Source: Roseateles toxinivorans (GTDB lineage Bacteria; Pseudomonadota; Gammaproteobacteria; Burkholderiales; Burkholderiaceae_C). From it: a stretch of 64,000 nucleotides of DNA. How positions within the stretch are numbered: the stretch's first letter is position 1; each line of letters starts with the position of its first letter. The translations under genes and the position numbers were made by a program. This document shows positions 24,727 through 37,645 of this stretch, in pieces. The notes beneath the pieces were generated by a model. It was given only the letters and a program-made list of their open reading frames with translations, was not told where the DNA came from and searched no databases. Where the stretch lies: assembly GCF_004362525.1 (NCBI RefSeq), contig NZ_SNXS01000004.1, forward strand, positions 310,001-374,000, given 5' to 3'.

Positions 24727-24927
24727 TCATTGGCCGTCATAGCGGCGGTAGCGCTCGACCAGCTTGTCGGCCAGTTGCGGGTCTTTGGGGTTGAGTCCGG
24801 CGCGGTCCAGCGCGCTTGCACAACCGCTGAGGGTGAGCGTGAAGAACGCCGACAGCAGGGCCATGGCGCTGACCGCCCAGTAGGAGAGGGCGTGCCGGGT
24901 GCGGGTGGGGGTGATTGTTTGGTTCAT
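24727..24927 (-). CDS. Small putative lipoprotein
   Basis: A 66-residue protein with a basic N-terminus, a hydrophobic stretch and a possible lipobox (LSGC) at residues 33-36, followed by a short polar tail of about 30 residues. Its stop lies 25 bases upstream of the PEP-CTERM gene on the same strand, so they may be co-transcribed. No family recognised. It is short but starts cleanly and has coding-like composition. Confidence 0.5.
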   Translation of the reverse strand: MNQTITPTRTRHALSYWAVSAMALLSAFFTLTLSGCASALDRAGLNPKDPQLADKLVERYRRYDGQ

Positions 24928-25063
24928 GGTGTGCTCCGTTGAGAGCGACACCCAACCATCAGGCAACGCTCAAGCCTGAAGTGTGCTGATCTGCCCCCCG
25001 CGCGGCATCGCCCGGACGGGCCATGGCCCGTGCCGCAATGGGCTATCGCGGAAGCAGCGTTGC

Positions 25064-26248
25064 CTAGCCCTTGGCCAGGCAGGCCACCGCGCGGGCCACG
25101 CCGTCGCGGCCGAACGGGATGCCCTGCACCGTCAGCGCCGCCTCGACGCCGGCCAGGCAGCCCAGCACCATGGCCGCATTCAGATCGCCCAGATGGCCGA
25201 TGCGGAACACCCTGCCCGTCAGCGGGCCCAGGCCTCCGGCAATCGACACCTGGAAGCGCTCGCGGGCCAGCGCACGCAGGGCATCCACATCGATGCCGGG
25301 CGCCACCTGCACAGCGGTGACCGAGACCGAGCGCTGCTCGGGCACCTGCGCGAAGAAGCTCAGCGCCCCGGCCGTGGCCCAGCCCTCGACGGTGGCATGG
25401 ACGGCGCGGGCCAGCAGCGCATGGCGGGCATGGACCTGGCCCAGTCCCTCCTGAAAGACCAGGCCGAGTGCCGCCTCCAGCCCCATCAGCAGATTTTGCG
25501 GTGGCGTGCCGCAGAACTTGCGGTAGGGCAGTTCGCTGTCGCGCAAGCGCCAGTCCCAGTAGAAGCGCGGTGCCGGGTTGCGCGCGGCCATCTCCATGGC
25601 CGCTTGATCGACCGCCACAAAGCCCAGGCCCGGCGGCAGCATCAGCCCCTTTTGCGACGCGCCGACGGCGACGTTGACGCCCAGGGCATCCATCTCGAAC
25701 GGCGCCGCGCCCAGCGAGGCCACCACATCGGCCACCAGCAGGGCAGGGTGGCCGGCCGCATCCAATGCTGCGCGCAGCGGTGCCAGCTCGCTGGTGATGC
25801 CGCTGGCGGTGTCGGTGTGGACGACGAACAGCGCCTTGATCTGGTGCTCGCGGTCATCGCGCAGCGCCTGCTCGACGGCGGCCACGTCGATCGCCCGGCC
25901 CTCGATCCAGGGCGTGCGCTGCACGCGCCGGCCCAGCGCCTCGGTCTGCAGCGCCCAGGAGTCGGAAAAATGCCCGGTGCCGGCAATCAGCACCAGTTCG
26001 CCCGGTGCGATCAGGTTCTCGACCAGCACCTCCCAGGCGCCATGGCCATTGCCGGCATAGATGAAGGGCTTGGCGCTGGCTGTGCCGAGCAGCCGCTGCA
26101 GGCCTGCTTCGCAGGCGGCAATGCAGCGTGTCAGCCGCGGGTCGGCCATGTCCATCGGTTGGCGGCGCATCGCATCCAGCACCTCGTCGGGCACATGGGT
26201 GGGGCCGGGGGAGTGCAGAAAGCGTCGTCCGGGGATGCGGGTGTCCAT
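25064..26248 (-). CDS. Class V aminotransferase (alanine/serine-glyoxylate type)
   Basis: A 394-residue PLP enzyme. It begins with FLHSPGPTHVP, the first strand of alanine-glyoxylate/serine-glyoxylate aminotransferases, has the AGNGHGAWE phosphate-binding turn near residue 65, and Lys200 in GASQKGLMLPPG as PLP lysine. The reaction is probably transfer of the amino group of alanine or serine to glyoxylate or a related keto acid. The start at 26246-26248 was chosen because a longer frame reads into the divergent oxygenase gene. It is divergent from the TauD-type gene with a gap of only 57 bases. Confidence 0.87.
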   Translation of the reverse strand: MDTRIPGRRFLHSPGPTHVPDEVLDAMRRQPMDMADPRLTRCIAACEAGLQRLLGTASAKPFIYAGNGHGAWEVLVENLIAPGELVLIAGTGHFSDSWALQTEALGRRVQRTPWIEGRAIDVAAVEQALRDDREHQIKALFVVHTDTASGITSELAPLRAALDAAGHPALLVADVVASLGAAPFEMDALGVNVAVGASQKGLMLPPGLGFVAVDQAAMEMAARNPAPRFYWDWRLRDSELPYRKFCGTPPQNLLMGLEAALGLVFQEGLGQVHARHALLARAVHATVEGWATAGALSFFAQVPEQRSVSVTAVQVAPGIDVDALRALARERFQVSIAGGLGPLTGRVFRIGHLGDLNAAMVLGCLAGVEAALTVQGIPFGRDGVARAVACLAKG

Positions 26249-26305
26249 GGCAGCTCTTTCAATGGGGTGGCCCAGAATAGAGGAACTTCCACCGCCCGGG
26301 CCGCC

Positions 26306-27373
26306 ATGAGTTCGCATAACGCATTTCCCGATCGCTTGCCGCCGCAGATCGAGGGGCCCTCGGCCTGGTTCGGGCCTGACATGGCGGCGCGCAGCGACGA
26401 ATGGCTGCTGCACTTCACTGAGACCGAACTGGCCGAGATAGCGTCCGCCAGCCTCGCCTACGGCGAAGCCGACATCGCCTCCATGCGACGCGAGGACTTC
26501 CCGCTGCCGAGCCTGAGGCCGCGCCTGCAAGCGATCCTCGCCGAGCTGCTGAACGGCCGCGGCTTCGTGCTGCTGCGCGGGCTGCCGGTGCAGCGCTGGA
26601 GCTTGCGCCAGAGCGCCGTAGCCTTCTACGGCCTGGGACTGCACCTGGGCCGGGCCCGGCCGCAGAACGCCCAGGGCCATGTCCTGGGCCATGTGAAGGA
26701 TCTGGGCCTGAGTTCGGACGACCCCCGGGTGCGCATCTACCAGACCCATGAGCGCCAGACCTTCCACACCGACTCCAGCGACATCGTCGGCCTCTTGTGC
26801 CTGCAGACGGCGCGCAGCGGTGGCCGGTCGGCCCTGGTGTCATCGGTGACCCTGTACAACGAGCTGCGGCGCCTGCGGCCCGATCTGGCGGCGCTTCTGT
26901 TCCAGCCACTGGCCACCGACCGGCGTGGCGAGGTGCCCGCGGGCGGTAAGCCCTTCTTCGAGATACCGGTGTTCAGCTGGCATGCAGGCCTGCTGTCGGC
27001 CATCTATCAGCGCCAGTACATTGATTCGGCCCAGCGTTTTGCCGATGCGCCACGGCTGGGTGCCGAGACGGTCGAGGCGCTGGACCTGTTCGATGCGCTG
27101 AGCAACGACACGCGGTTGAACTTCATGATGAGCCTGGAGCCCGGGGACCTGCAGTTCGTGCACAACCACAGCCTGCTGCACGACCGCACCGCCTTCGAGG
27201 ACTGGCCCGAGCCGGAGCGCCAACGCCATCTGCTGCGGCTGTGGCTGGCGCCCGAGTCGGCCCGGCCCCTGCCGCCGGTTTTTGCCCAGCGCTACGGCAG
27301 CCTGGTGCCCGGCGAGCGCGGTGGCGTGACGATGGTCGATCTGGCACTGAATGCGCCGCTGGCCGTCGATTGA
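26306..27373 (+). CDS. TauD/TfdA-family 2-oxoglutarate-dependent oxygenase
   Basis: A 355-residue Fe(II)/2-oxoglutarate oxygenase. His154 and Asp156 (FHTDSSD) and a distal His near 292 (LLHDR) give the iron-binding facial triad, and the RHLLRLWL stretch provides the Arg for 2-oxoglutarate. It belongs to the wider TauD/TfdA group that includes gamma-butyrobetaine and clavaminate-type hydroxylases; the substrate is not predictable. I set the start at ATG 26306. It shares a 57-base divergent promoter region with the class V aminotransferase, so the pair may act in one pathway. Confidence 0.85.
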   Translation: MSSHNAFPDRLPPQIEGPSAWFGPDMAARSDEWLLHFTETELAEIASASLAYGEADIASMRREDFPLPSLRPRLQAILAELLNGRGFVLLRGLPVQRWSLRQSAVAFYGLGLHLGRARPQNAQGHVLGHVKDLGLSSDDPRVRIYQTHERQTFHTDSSDIVGLLCLQTARSGGRSALVSSVTLYNELRRLRPDLAALLFQPLATDRRGEVPAGGKPFFEIPVFSWHAGLLSAIYQRQYIDSAQRFADAPRLGAETVEALDLFDALSNDTRLNFMMSLEPGDLQFVHNHSLLHDRTAFEDWPEPERQRHLLRLWLAPESARPLPPVFAQRYGSLVPGERGGVTMVDLALNAPLAVD

Positions 27374-27414
27374 CATTGGAGGGCTCCGCTCGCCCCCTGA
27401 TCGCGTGCTCCAAC

Positions 27415-27441
27415 AAAAAAAGCCCACCGAAGTGGGCTTTT
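27415..27441. terminator. Bidirectional Rho-independent terminator
   Basis: AAAGCCCAC and GTGGGCTTT arms (27419-27427 and 27432-27440) with a CGAA loop. Reading the minus strand, seven T follow the hairpin, suited to hppA; reading plus, four T follow, suited to the oxygenase gene. Confidence 0.88.
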
Positions 27442-27461
27442 GCCTTTGCAGCGCGTGCAAC

Positions 27462-29639
<2,178 letters not shown>

Positions 29640-29869
29640 GTAGCTGTCTCCTCTTTCGTTCTAGCCCTGGGACCGTTGAAACGTCCGTCTCTTCAAGTCG
29701 CGCCGCGGCGCCTTGGTACGGGTCGCAAACCCATGCTAAGGGACGGGCAATTCATCACGGCATGGTGTTTTCCAGTGGTGCGGCGGCGAATTGGCGGCCA
29801 GCTGCGTCAGGTCATGGCAAGCCGACCCCTTTAGAATGCGGGTTTTCCCCCGCTGTCGAGAAGAACCCC

Positions 29870-30409
29870 ATGAGCCTGCACAACGTGACCCCCGGCGCCA
29901 AGGCGCCCGAGCAGTTCAACGTGATCATCGAAATTCCGATGAACGCCGACCCGATCAAGTACGAGGTGGACAAGGAAAGCGGCGCGCTGTTTGTCGATCG
30001 TTTCATGACCACGGCCATGCACTACCCCTGCAACTACGGCTACATTCCGCAGACCCTGTCGGACGATGGCGACCCGGTCGACGTGCTGGTGATCACCCCC
30101 TACGCGCTGACACCCGGCGTGGTCGTGACCTGCCGCGCCATCGGCGTGCTGCAGATGGACGACGAGGCCGGCGGCGACGCCAAGCTGCTGGCCGTGCCCA
30201 CCAGCAAGATCCTGCCGATGTACGACCACTGGCAAAAGCCCGAGGACGTGAACAAGATGCGCCTCAACGCCATCCAGCACTTCTTCGAGCACTACAAGGA
30301 CCTGGAACCGGGCAAGTGGGTCAAGGTCAAGGGCTGGGAAGGCCCCGAAGCCGCCAAGGCCGAGATCGTCTCCGGTCTGAAGGCCTACGCTGCCGCGCAA
30401 GCGAAGTAA
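29870..30409 (+). CDS. ppa: Soluble inorganic pyrophosphatase
   Basis: A cytoplasmic family I enzyme of 179 residues hydrolysing pyrophosphate to drive biosynthesis. [26 protein letters not shown] and DGDPVDVLV, which hold the metal and substrate ligands, are all present. The start at 29870 follows a GAGAAG site; a longer frame from 29762 adds unrelated residues. The gene diverges from hppA with about 230 bases between starts, so two pyrophosphatase types sit side by side. A terminator follows 22 bases after its stop. Confidence 0.97.
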   Translation: MSLHNVTPGAKAPEQFNVIIEIPMNADPIKYEVDKESGALFVDRFMTTAMHYPCNYGYIPQTLSDDGDPVDVLVITPYALTPGVVVTCRAIGVLQMDDEAGGDAKLLAVPTSKILPMYDHWQKPEDVNKMRLNAIQHFFEHYKDLEPGKWVKVKGWEGPEAAKAEIVSGLKAYAAAQAK

Positions 30410-30430
30410 GCGACAGGCTGTAGCAGTTTG

Positions 30431-30457
30431 AAAGAGCGCCCACCGTGGCGCTCTTTT
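30431..30457 (+). terminator. Rho-independent terminator of ppa
   Basis: AAAGAGCGCC (30431-30440) and GGCGCTCTTT (30447-30456) form a perfect 10-pair stem with a six-base loop and a short T-run. Confidence 0.92.
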
Positions 30458-30506
30458 GCATGGGGCTGGCTCTACACTCGGCGCTCTTCCGACTCAGGCG
30501 CACCCC

Positions 30507-33341
30507 ATGTTCAAGCGTTTCTTGTCCACCGCGACCGTTGTGGCGTTTTCCATGCTGGCCCTGCCTGCCCCGGCGCAGACCAAGCCTGCCAAGCCAGCCA
30601 AGGCAGTGGCGACCAAGAAGAGCAGCAAGGCCAAGGCCCCGGCCAGATCCTATTCGAACGATCCGGCCATCAAGGCCGCGCTGCCGCTGGCGTCGAGTGC
30701 CGCGCCGCTGCTGGTGCACAGCGTCGAGGGGGTGAGCGAGTACCGCCTTGCCAATGGCCTGCAGGTCTTGCTGATCCCCGATGACTCCAAGCCGACGACG
30801 ACGGTCAATCTGACCTACCGGGTGGGCTCCAAGCACGAGAACTACGGCGAGACGGGCATGGCCCATCTGCTGGAGCATCTGATCTTCAAGGGCACGCCCA
30901 AGAACCCGCGCGCATGGGCCGAGTTCACCAAGCGCGGCCTGCGGGCCAATGGCACGACCTGGCTGGACCGCACCAACTACTTCGCCAGCTTCTCGGCCAA
31001 TGACGAGAACCTGCAGTGGTATCTGGACTGGCAGGCCGACGCGATGGTCAACAGCTTCATCGCCCGCCGCGACCTCGACACCGAGATGACCGTGGTGCGC
31101 AACGAGATGGAGATGGGCGAGAACAATCCCGGCAACGTGATGTTCGAGCGCACGCTGGCCACGATGTACCAGTGGCACAACTACGGCAAGAGCACGATAG
31201 GCGCGCGCAGCGATGTCGAGAACGTCAACATCACCCGGCTGCAGGCCTTCTACAAGACCTACTACCAGCCCGACAACGCCACGCTGATCGTCTCCGGCAA
31301 GTTCGAGCCGGACAAGACGCTGCGCCTGATCACCCAGGCCTATGGCAAGCTGCCGCGCCCACAGCGCATGCTGCCGCCCATCTACACGATGGACCCGGTG
31401 CAGGACGGCGAAAAGAGCGTGACGCTGCGCCGCAACGGCGGCACGCCGGCCGTCTGGGCAGCCTATCACGTGGTGGCCGCGGCGCACCCCGATTACGCCG
31501 CCATCGATCTGCTGAACCTGATCATGGGCGACACGCCCTCGGGCCGCCTGCACCGGCAGGTGGTCGAGCGTCAGCTGGCGGCAAATGCCTTCAGCTTCTC
31601 GGCCGAGCTGGCCGACCCGGGCTTCCAGATGTTCGGCCTGCAGCTGGCCCCGGGCCAGGATATCGACAAGGCCCGCCAGGGTCTGCTGGCAGTGCTGGAG
31701 TCGGTGGCGCGCGAGCCCATCAGCCAGCAGGAGCTGGACCGCGCCAAGCAGAAGTGGCATAAGAAGTGGGCCCAGACCTTTGCCAACCCCGAGACGGTGG
31801 GCGTGGCCATGTCCGACATGATTGGCGCCGGCGACTGGCGGCTGTTCTTCCTGAACCGCGACCGCGTCGCCCAGGTCAGCCTGGTCGACGTGCAGCGCGT
31901 GGCCACCGAGCGCTACCGCGCCGACAACCGCACGCTCAGCACCTATATCCCGACGGAGCAGGCCACCCGTGCCCCGGCGCCTGTCAAGGTGGATACCGAG
32001 GCCGAGCTGAAGAGCTTCGTGCCCAAGAGCGCGGCCGCCAAGGTCGAGGCCTTCGATGCGGTGCCCGCCAATATCGAGGCGCGCACGCAGCGCTTTGCGC
32101 TGCCCTCGGGCATGAAGGTGGCGCTGCTGGCCAAGGGCTCGCGCGGCGGCACGGTGCAGGCGCGCATGAGCCTGCACTATGGTGACGAGCGCAGCCTGAT
32201 GCACCAAGGCATGGTCGCCACCATGGCCGCACAGATGCTGACGCGCGGCACGCCGGCCATGAGCCGCCAGCAGATCCAGGACCGACTCGACGCGCTGAAG
32301 GCCGAGCTGGCCATCAACAGCCGGGCCGGCGAGCTGCAGATCACCATCACCACGCTGCGCGAGCACCTGCCCGGCACCGTGGCCCTGGTGGCCGAACTGC
32401 TGCAGCATTCGAGCTTCCCGGCCGAGGGGCTGGAGGAGCTGAAGCGCGAGGCCCTGGCCGGGCTGGAGGAGCAGCGCAAGGAGCCCGAGGCGGTGGTGGC
32501 CGATGCGATCAGCCGCGAGTTCAGCCCCTATCCCAAGGGCGACGTGCGCTACGTGCCGAGCTTCGAGGAGCAGGAGGCCGAGATCAAGGCCTTGAAGGTC
32601 GAGCAGCTGCGGGCCTTCCAGCGTCAGTTCGGCGGGGCCAGCCATGCCGAGTTCGCTGCCGTCGGTGATCTCGATGCCAGCGCCGTGCGCGCCGCGCTGG
32701 AGGCCGGGTTCGGCAACTGGCGCAGCAGCGCCGCTTACACCCGCGTGCCGCAACCGCTGGTGGCGCCGCAGCCGCGCCGGCTGGTGTTCAAGACGCCGGA
32801 CAAGCAGAACGCGACGATGCTGGCGCGCCTGTCGCTGCCGCTGAACGATCTGAGCCCCGACTATCCGCCGCTGATGCTGGCCAACTACATGCTGGGCAGC
32901 GGTGGCAGCTCGCGGCTGTGGAAGCGCATCCGCGAAAGCGAAGGCCTGTCGTATGACGTGCGCAGCTGGGTCGAGTGGAGCACCGTCGAGCAGAACTCGG
33001 CCTGGCTGAGCAGCGCCATCTTCGCGCCGCAGAACCAGCCCAAGGTCGAGGCCGCCTACCGGGAGGAGCTGGCCCGCGCGCTGGCCGAGGGCTTCAGCGC
33101 CAAGGAGCTGGAGGAGGCGCGCCGCGGCCTGCTGGGCTATCGCCGGCTGTCACGGGCGCAGGATGCGGGCCTGGCCGCCGCGCTGGCCGGCAACCTCTTC
33201 CTCGAACGCAGCTATCTGGTGTCGCAGCAGGTGGACGACGCGCTGGCCAGGGCGACCTTGACCGAGGTCAACGCGGCCTTCCGTCGCCATATCAAACCCG
33301 ATCAGCTGGTGATCAGCTTCGGCGGCGACTTCAAGCCCTGA
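30507..33341 (+). CDS. Secreted M16-family zinc peptidase
   Basis: A 944-residue protein with a signal peptide (first about 24 residues ending PAQ), a Lys/Ala/Pro-rich linker, and two tandem M16 halves. The first half has the inverted zinc motif HLLEH (His120, Glu123, His124) and the downstream Glu in the RNEMEMGEN region. The second half lacks HxxEH and is probably the structural partner, so both subunits of a two-chain peptidase are fused here. Periplasmic peptide degradation, as in PqqL or pitrilysin relatives, is the likely role. Its last 11 bases overlap the convergent acyltransferase gene. Confidence 0.9.
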   Translation: MFKRFLSTATVVAFSMLALPAPAQTKPAKPAKAVATKKSSKAKAPARSYSNDPAIKAALPLASSAAPLLVHSVEGVSEYRLANGLQVLLIPDDSKPTTTVNLTYRVGSKHENYGETGMAHLLEHLIFKGTPKNPRAWAEFTKRGLRANGTTWLDRTNYFASFSANDENLQWYLDWQADAMVNSFIARRDLDTEMTVVRNEMEMGENNPGNVMFERTLATMYQWHNYGKSTIGARSDVENVNITRLQAFYKTYYQPDNATLIVSGKFEPDKTLRLITQAYGKLPRPQRMLPPIYTMDPVQDGEKSVTLRRNGGTPAVWAAYHVVAAAHPDYAAIDLLNLIMGDTPSGRLHRQVVERQLAANAFSFSAELADPGFQMFGLQLAPGQDIDKARQGLLAVLESVAREPISQQELDRAKQKWHKKWAQTFANPETVGVAMSDMIGAGDWRLFFLNRDRVAQVSLVDVQRVATERYRADNRTLSTYIPTEQATRAPAPVKVDTEAELKSFVPKSAAAKVEAFDAVPANIEARTQRFALPSGMKVALLAKGSRGGTVQARMSLHYGDERSLMHQGMVATMAAQMLTRGTPAMSRQQIQDRLDALKAELAINSRAGELQITITTLREHLPGTVALVAELLQHSSFPAEGLEELKREALAGLEEQRKEPEAVVADAISREFSPYPKGDVRYVPSFEEQEAEIKALKVEQLRAFQRQFGGASHAEFAAVGDLDASAVRAALEAGFGNWRSSAAYTRVPQPLVAPQPRRLVFKTPDKQNATMLARLSLPLNDLSPDYPPLMLANYMLGSGGSSRLWKRIRESEGLSYDVRSWVEWSTVEQNSAWLSSAIFAPQNQPKVEAAYREELARALAEGFSAKELEEARRGLLGYRRLSRAQDAGLAAALAGNLFLERSYLVSQQVDDALARATLTEVNAAFRRHIKPDQLVISFGGDFKP

Positions 33342-34494
33342 ACGGGCTGCGCTCGTTCAGCTCACTGACATACTGCTCGATCGACTGGCCTTCCTGCTTC
33401 AGATAGTCGTCGATCGCCTCGGCAAAGCCCGGGTGGCTGAGCTGGTGCGCCGAGTAGGTGCGCACCGGCATCAGCCCGCGCGACATCTTGTGCTCGCCCT
33501 GGGCGCCGCCCTCGAACGAGGCAAAGCCCTGCTCGATCACCCATTGCAGTGGCTGGTAGTAGCAGGCCTCGAAGTGCAGGCAGCGCACCTCTTCGATGCA
33601 GCCCCAGTAGCGCCCGTAGGCATGGCCGCGTTCGCGGTCTATGCAGATCAGCGAGGCGGCCACCGGCCGGCCTTCTCGCGTGGCGATGAACATCAGCCAG
33701 TGCTCGGCCATCGTGTCGGCCATCAGGCGGAAGAACTCGCGCGTCAGATAGGGGGTGGAGCGATGGGCGGCATAGGTCAGCGTGTAGCAGTGGTAGAAGA
33801 AATCCCACTGCTCGGTGCTGATCTGCGCGCCCTCGAACACATCGAAGGTGACGCCGGCCTCGCGCACATAGCGGCGCTCCTGCAGGATCTTCTTGCGCTT
33901 CTCGCGCTGCAGCGTGGTCAGGAAGTCTTCGAGACTGCCGTAGGGCAGCTCCGGCCGGTTGTGCCAATGGAACTGCACACCGCGGCGCACCAGCCAACCC
34001 TGACCCTCGGCCTGGGCCAGGTCATCGGGGCTGGGGAACAGCAGATGTGCCGATGACATCTTGGCCTGCCGGGCCAACTGGCTGATGCCGGCCAGCAACG
34101 CCGCCCGCGCGCCGTCATCGACCGCCAGCAGGCGTGTGCCCGGCACCGGCGTGAACGGCACGGCAATCAAAAGCTTGGGGTAGTAGCGCAGGCCGTGGCG
34201 CTGGTAGGCGTCGGCCCAGGCCCAATCAAAAACATACTCGCCATACGAGTGGCTTTTCACATACAGCGGGCAGGCGGCGAGCAGCTGGCCGTCGCGTTCA
34301 ATGCTGAGGAACTGCGCCTGCCAGCCGGTGCTGTCAATGGCGCTGCCCGAGACCTGCAGCGCCGCCAGGTACTCGTGGCGCATGAAGGGTGTGGGATGTG
34401 ACTGGGTGGCGAGCAGGGCGTTCCAGGCCTCGGCGTCGATGTCACGGGGGTCGTCGTGCACGCGCACGACGTAGTCGTCCGGGCTGCCGCTCAT
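33331..34494 (-). CDS. FemAB-like GNAT-fold acyltransferase (PF04339 type)
   Basis: A 387-residue cytoplasmic protein with the signatures of the FemAB-like group formerly DUF482: [10 protein letters not shown]-like start ([12 protein letters not shown]), [31 protein letters not shown], and [13 protein letters not shown] with [14 protein letters not shown]. Members resemble FemAB peptidyltransferases built from two GNAT-like domains; the physiological acceptor is unknown. The start codon overlaps the nadE stop by four bases (ATGA), so nadE and this gene are translationally coupled. Confidence 0.88.
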   Translation of the reverse strand: MSGSPDDYVVRVHDDPRDIDAEAWNALLATQSHPTPFMRHEYLAALQVSGSAIDSTGWQAQFLSIERDGQLLAACPLYVKSHSYGEYVFDWAWADAYQRHGLRYYPKLLIAVPFTPVPGTRLLAVDDGARAALLAGISQLARQAKMSSAHLLFPSPDDLAQAEGQGWLVRRGVQFHWHNRPELPYGSLEDFLTTLQREKRKKILQERRYVREAGVTFDVFEGAQISTEQWDFFYHCYTLTYAAHRSTPYLTREFFRLMADTMAEHWLMFIATREGRPVAASLICIDRERGHAYGRYWGCIEEVRCLHFEACYYQPLQWVIEQGFASFEGGAQGEHKMSRGLMPVRTYSAHQLSHPGFAEAIDDYLKQEGQSIEQYVSELNERSPFRA

Positions 34495-36545
34495 CGGGCG
34501 GTAGCTGTTCCGTCAGCCTCGTCTGCGTCGGGAATCGTCTCCAGCTCCGCCAGCCAGGCGGTGGCCTCCGAGTCACTGGGCGCGCGCCAGTCACCGCGCG
34601 GTGACAGCGAACCACCGCTGCCGACCTTGGGCGCATTGGGCACGCAGGAGCGCTTGAACTGGCTGCCGCGGAAGAAGCGGGTCACGAAGATGCGCAGCGC
34701 GCGCTTGATTTCGGCCAGGCCGTAGCTTTGTGCCCCCTGGTCGGTATCGGACCAGGCGGTGAGCGCGAGAAAGGCGATCTTCGACGGCGCAAAGCCGTAG
34801 CGCAGCGTGTAGTAGAGATTGAAGTCCTGCAGATCGTAGGAGCCCAGCGTCGCCTCGCTGCTTTGCAGGGCAGCGCCGTCGGCCGGCACCAGCTCGGGGC
34901 TGATCTCAGTGGCGACGATGTCTTCCAGCACCTGGCGGCCATGGGCGTCGTAGTCGCCATTGCCGGCGACCCAGCGGACCAGATGGCGTATCAGCGTCTT
35001 GGGCACACTGGCGTTGACGTTGTAGTGCGACATATGGTCGCCCACGCCATAGGTGCACCAGCCCAGGGCCAGCTCGCTCAGATCGCCGGTGCCAACGACG
35101 ATGGCGCCGTGGAAGTTCGCCAGCCGGAACAGATGGCTGGTGCGCTCGCCGGCCTGCACATTCTCGAAGGTGATGTCGTACTGCTTCTCACCGGCCGCAT
35201 AGGGGTGGCCCAGGTCGCGGAACATCTGCTCGCAGCTGGGGCGGATGTCGATCTCGCCGGCCGTGCAGCCCACGGCCGCCATCAGGCGCAGGGCCTGGTC
35301 TCGGGTGCGCGTGCTGGTGGCAAAGCCGGGCATTGTGTAGCCGAGGATCTGGCCGCGCGGCAGGCCCAACTGGTCCATCGCCTTGGCACAGACCAGCAAG
35401 GCATGGGTCGAGTCCAGCCCGCCCGACACGCCCAGCACCAGCTTCTTGATACCGCTGGAGCGCAGCCGCTGCACCAGGGCCTGGACCTGGATGTTGTAGA
35501 CCTCGCGGCAGCGCTCGTCGCGGTCACCACGGTCGGGCGGCACATAGGGGTGGCGGCCGATATTGCGCCGCAGCGGCAAGGCCTGGCCCCTGTCGACCTG
35601 GCCGTCGAAGCGAACCGTGCGGAAGGACCGCAGTTGCTCCGCATGGTGGCGCACCGAATGGCCGAAGCTGGTCTGGCGCATGCGCTCGCGGCCCAGCAGT
35701 TCGAGGTCCACATCGGCCTGGATGATCTGCGCCTCGGTCGCGAAGCGCTCCGACTCGGCCAGCATATGGCCGTTCTCGCAGATCAGCGCATGGCCGTCCC
35801 AGGCCAGATCGGTGCTCGACTCGCCCTGACCGGCCGAGGAGTAGACGTACGCAGCCAGGCAGCGGGCGGCCTGCTGGCCAACCAGTTGGCGGCGGTAGGT
35901 GGCCTTGCCTATTGTGGCATTGGAGGCCGACAGGTTCACCAGCACGGTGGCGCCGGCCAGGGCCGCGTAGGAGGAGGGTGGGATGGGCGCCCAGACGTCT
36001 TCGCAGATCTCGACATGGAACTTGAACCCCGCCACCGCTTCCGACGCGAAGATCAGCTGGGAGCCGAAGGGCACGGTCTGGTCGAGCAGGGTGATCTCGC
36101 TGCAGAGCGCATCGTCCGCGCAATTGAACTGTCGTGCCTCGTAGAACTCACCGTAATTGGGCAGATAGGTCTTGGGTACTGCACCCAGAATGCGGCCACG
36201 GTAGAGCACGATGGCGCAGTTGAACAGGCGCTGCTCGACCCGCAGCGGCATGCCGACGACGATCACGATGCTGCGCTGCGCGGTGGCGGCCAGCACGCTA
36301 GCCAGCGCCTGCTCGCAGGCGTCCAGCAGCACGCGCTGGTGGAACAGATCGTCGCAGGTGTAGGCCGACAGACCCAGTTCGGGAAAGGCGATCAGCGACG
36401 CACCCTGGTCGGCGGCCAGGTCGGCCAGGCGTATGGTTTCGGCGGCGTTGAAGGCCGGATCCGCCACGCGGCACTGCGGCAGGCCGACGGCGATGCGCGC
36501 GAAGTCATGGTTGTACAAATTGCCAAAGTGCCGGTCTTGCTTCAA
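34491..36545 (-). CDS. nadE: Glutamine-dependent NAD+ synthetase
   Basis: A 684-residue bifunctional enzyme. The N-terminal nitrilase-type glutaminase domain has Glu56 (FPELG), Lys125 (PKTYLPNY) and Cys181 (VEICEDVW). The C-terminal synthetase has the PP-loop SGGLDS at 374-379. Ammonia released from glutamine amidates deamido-NAD to NAD. The length and the [12 protein letters not shown] signature match the long Mycobacterium-like type. glnB lies divergently 168 bases away, which is interesting because PII proteins regulate such enzymes in some bacteria. It leads a two-gene operon with the acyltransferase. Confidence 0.95.
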   Translation of the reverse strand: MKQDRHFGNLYNHDFARIAVGLPQCRVADPAFNAAETIRLADLAADQGASLIAFPELGLSAYTCDDLFHQRVLLDACEQALASVLAATAQRSIVIVVGMPLRVEQRLFNCAIVLYRGRILGAVPKTYLPNYGEFYEARQFNCADDALCSEITLLDQTVPFGSQLIFASEAVAGFKFHVEICEDVWAPIPPSSYAALAGATVLVNLSASNATIGKATYRRQLVGQQAARCLAAYVYSSAGQGESSTDLAWDGHALICENGHMLAESERFATEAQIIQADVDLELLGRERMRQTSFGHSVRHHAEQLRSFRTVRFDGQVDRGQALPLRRNIGRHPYVPPDRGDRDERCREVYNIQVQALVQRLRSSGIKKLVLGVSGGLDSTHALLVCAKAMDQLGLPRGQILGYTMPGFATSTRTRDQALRLMAAVGCTAGEIDIRPSCEQMFRDLGHPYAAGEKQYDITFENVQAGERTSHLFRLANFHGAIVVGTGDLSELALGWCTYGVGDHMSHYNVNASVPKTLIRHLVRWVAGNGDYDAHGRQVLEDIVATEISPELVPADGAALQSSEATLGSYDLQDFNLYYTLRYGFAPSKIAFLALTAWSDTDQGAQSYGLAEIKRALRIFVTRFFRGSQFKRSCVPNAPKVGSGGSLSPRGDWRAPSDSEATAWLAELETIPDADEADGTATAR

Positions 36546-36611
36546 AGCCGCGTCCTTATCAGTCGGGCCCGGGCTGCAGCGCCAGGGCCTCTATCTTGCT
36601 GGCCAGTCTAG

Positions 36612-37052
<441 letters not shown>

Positions 37053-37055
37053 GAA

Positions 37056-37640
37056 CTAGATGCGTTGGTAGTCATCGGGCTTCAGCGCCAGCGCTGAAGC
37101 TGCTTGAAGCCGGTCAAGCAAGCGGTCGGCCTGGTCATCCACCAGCAGCAACTCCCGCTGCACGGGCTGCACAAAACCCTGAGCGGTAGACTGGTCCAGA
37201 AAGCTCAAGAGGCTGTCGTAATAGCCATCCACATTGAGCAGGCCCACCGGTTTGTCGTGATAGCCGAGCTGGCGCCAGGTCCAGGCCTCGAACAATTCCT
37301 CGAAGGTGCCTATGCCGCCAGGCAAGGCCATAAAGGCGTCGGCGCGCTCGGCCATCAGCTGCTTGCGCTGGTGCATGGTTTGCACCACATGCAGTTCGTG
37401 CAGGCCCTTGTGGCCCAGTTCGCGAGACATCAGGCTGTCCGGAATCACGCCCACCGTGTAGGCGCCTGCTCTCAGCGCGGCATCGGCCACCGTACCCATC
37501 AGGCCTGCGCGACCGCCACCATAGACCAGGCCCAGGCCGCGCTCGCCGAGCAGACGCCCGGTCTGTGCTGCAGCCGCCTCATAGGCCGGCGAGGCGCCGG
37601 GCCGCGATCCGCAATAGACGCAAAGTGTCCAGGCTGCCAC
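37056..37640 (-). CDS. LOG-family nucleoside 5'-monophosphate phosphoribohydrolase
   Basis: A 194-residue Rossmann-like protein. The VYCGSRPG start, [11 protein letters not shown] and the PGGIGTFEE motif near residues 105-114 identify the lysine decarboxylase-like/LOG family, which cleaves N6-substituted or normal nucleotide monophosphates to base and ribose phosphate. The start is a GTG at 37638-37640, five bases after the dgkA stop; no ATG sits at the right place. It is the last gene of the run beginning with the sigma factor. Confidence 0.85.
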   Translation of the reverse strand: MAAWTLCVYCGSRPGASPAYEAAAAQTGRLLGERGLGLVYGGGRAGLMGTVADAALRAGAYTVGVIPDSLMSRELGHKGLHELHVVQTMHQRKQLMAERADAFMALPGGIGTFEELFEAWTWRQLGYHDKPVGLLNVDGYYDSLLSFLDQSTAQGFVQPVQRELLLVDDQADRLLDRLQAASALALKPDDYQRI

Positions 37641-37645
37641 GACGT

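Noticed and set aside
24983-26305. N-terminal extension of about 440 residues ahead of the TauD-type oxygenase
   Set aside because: The extension is antisense to the class V aminotransferase; the oxygenase fold starts at 26306.
34491-36600. 627-codon plus-strand frame opposite nadE
   Set aside because: Antisense shadow; nadE motifs on the minus strand are complete.
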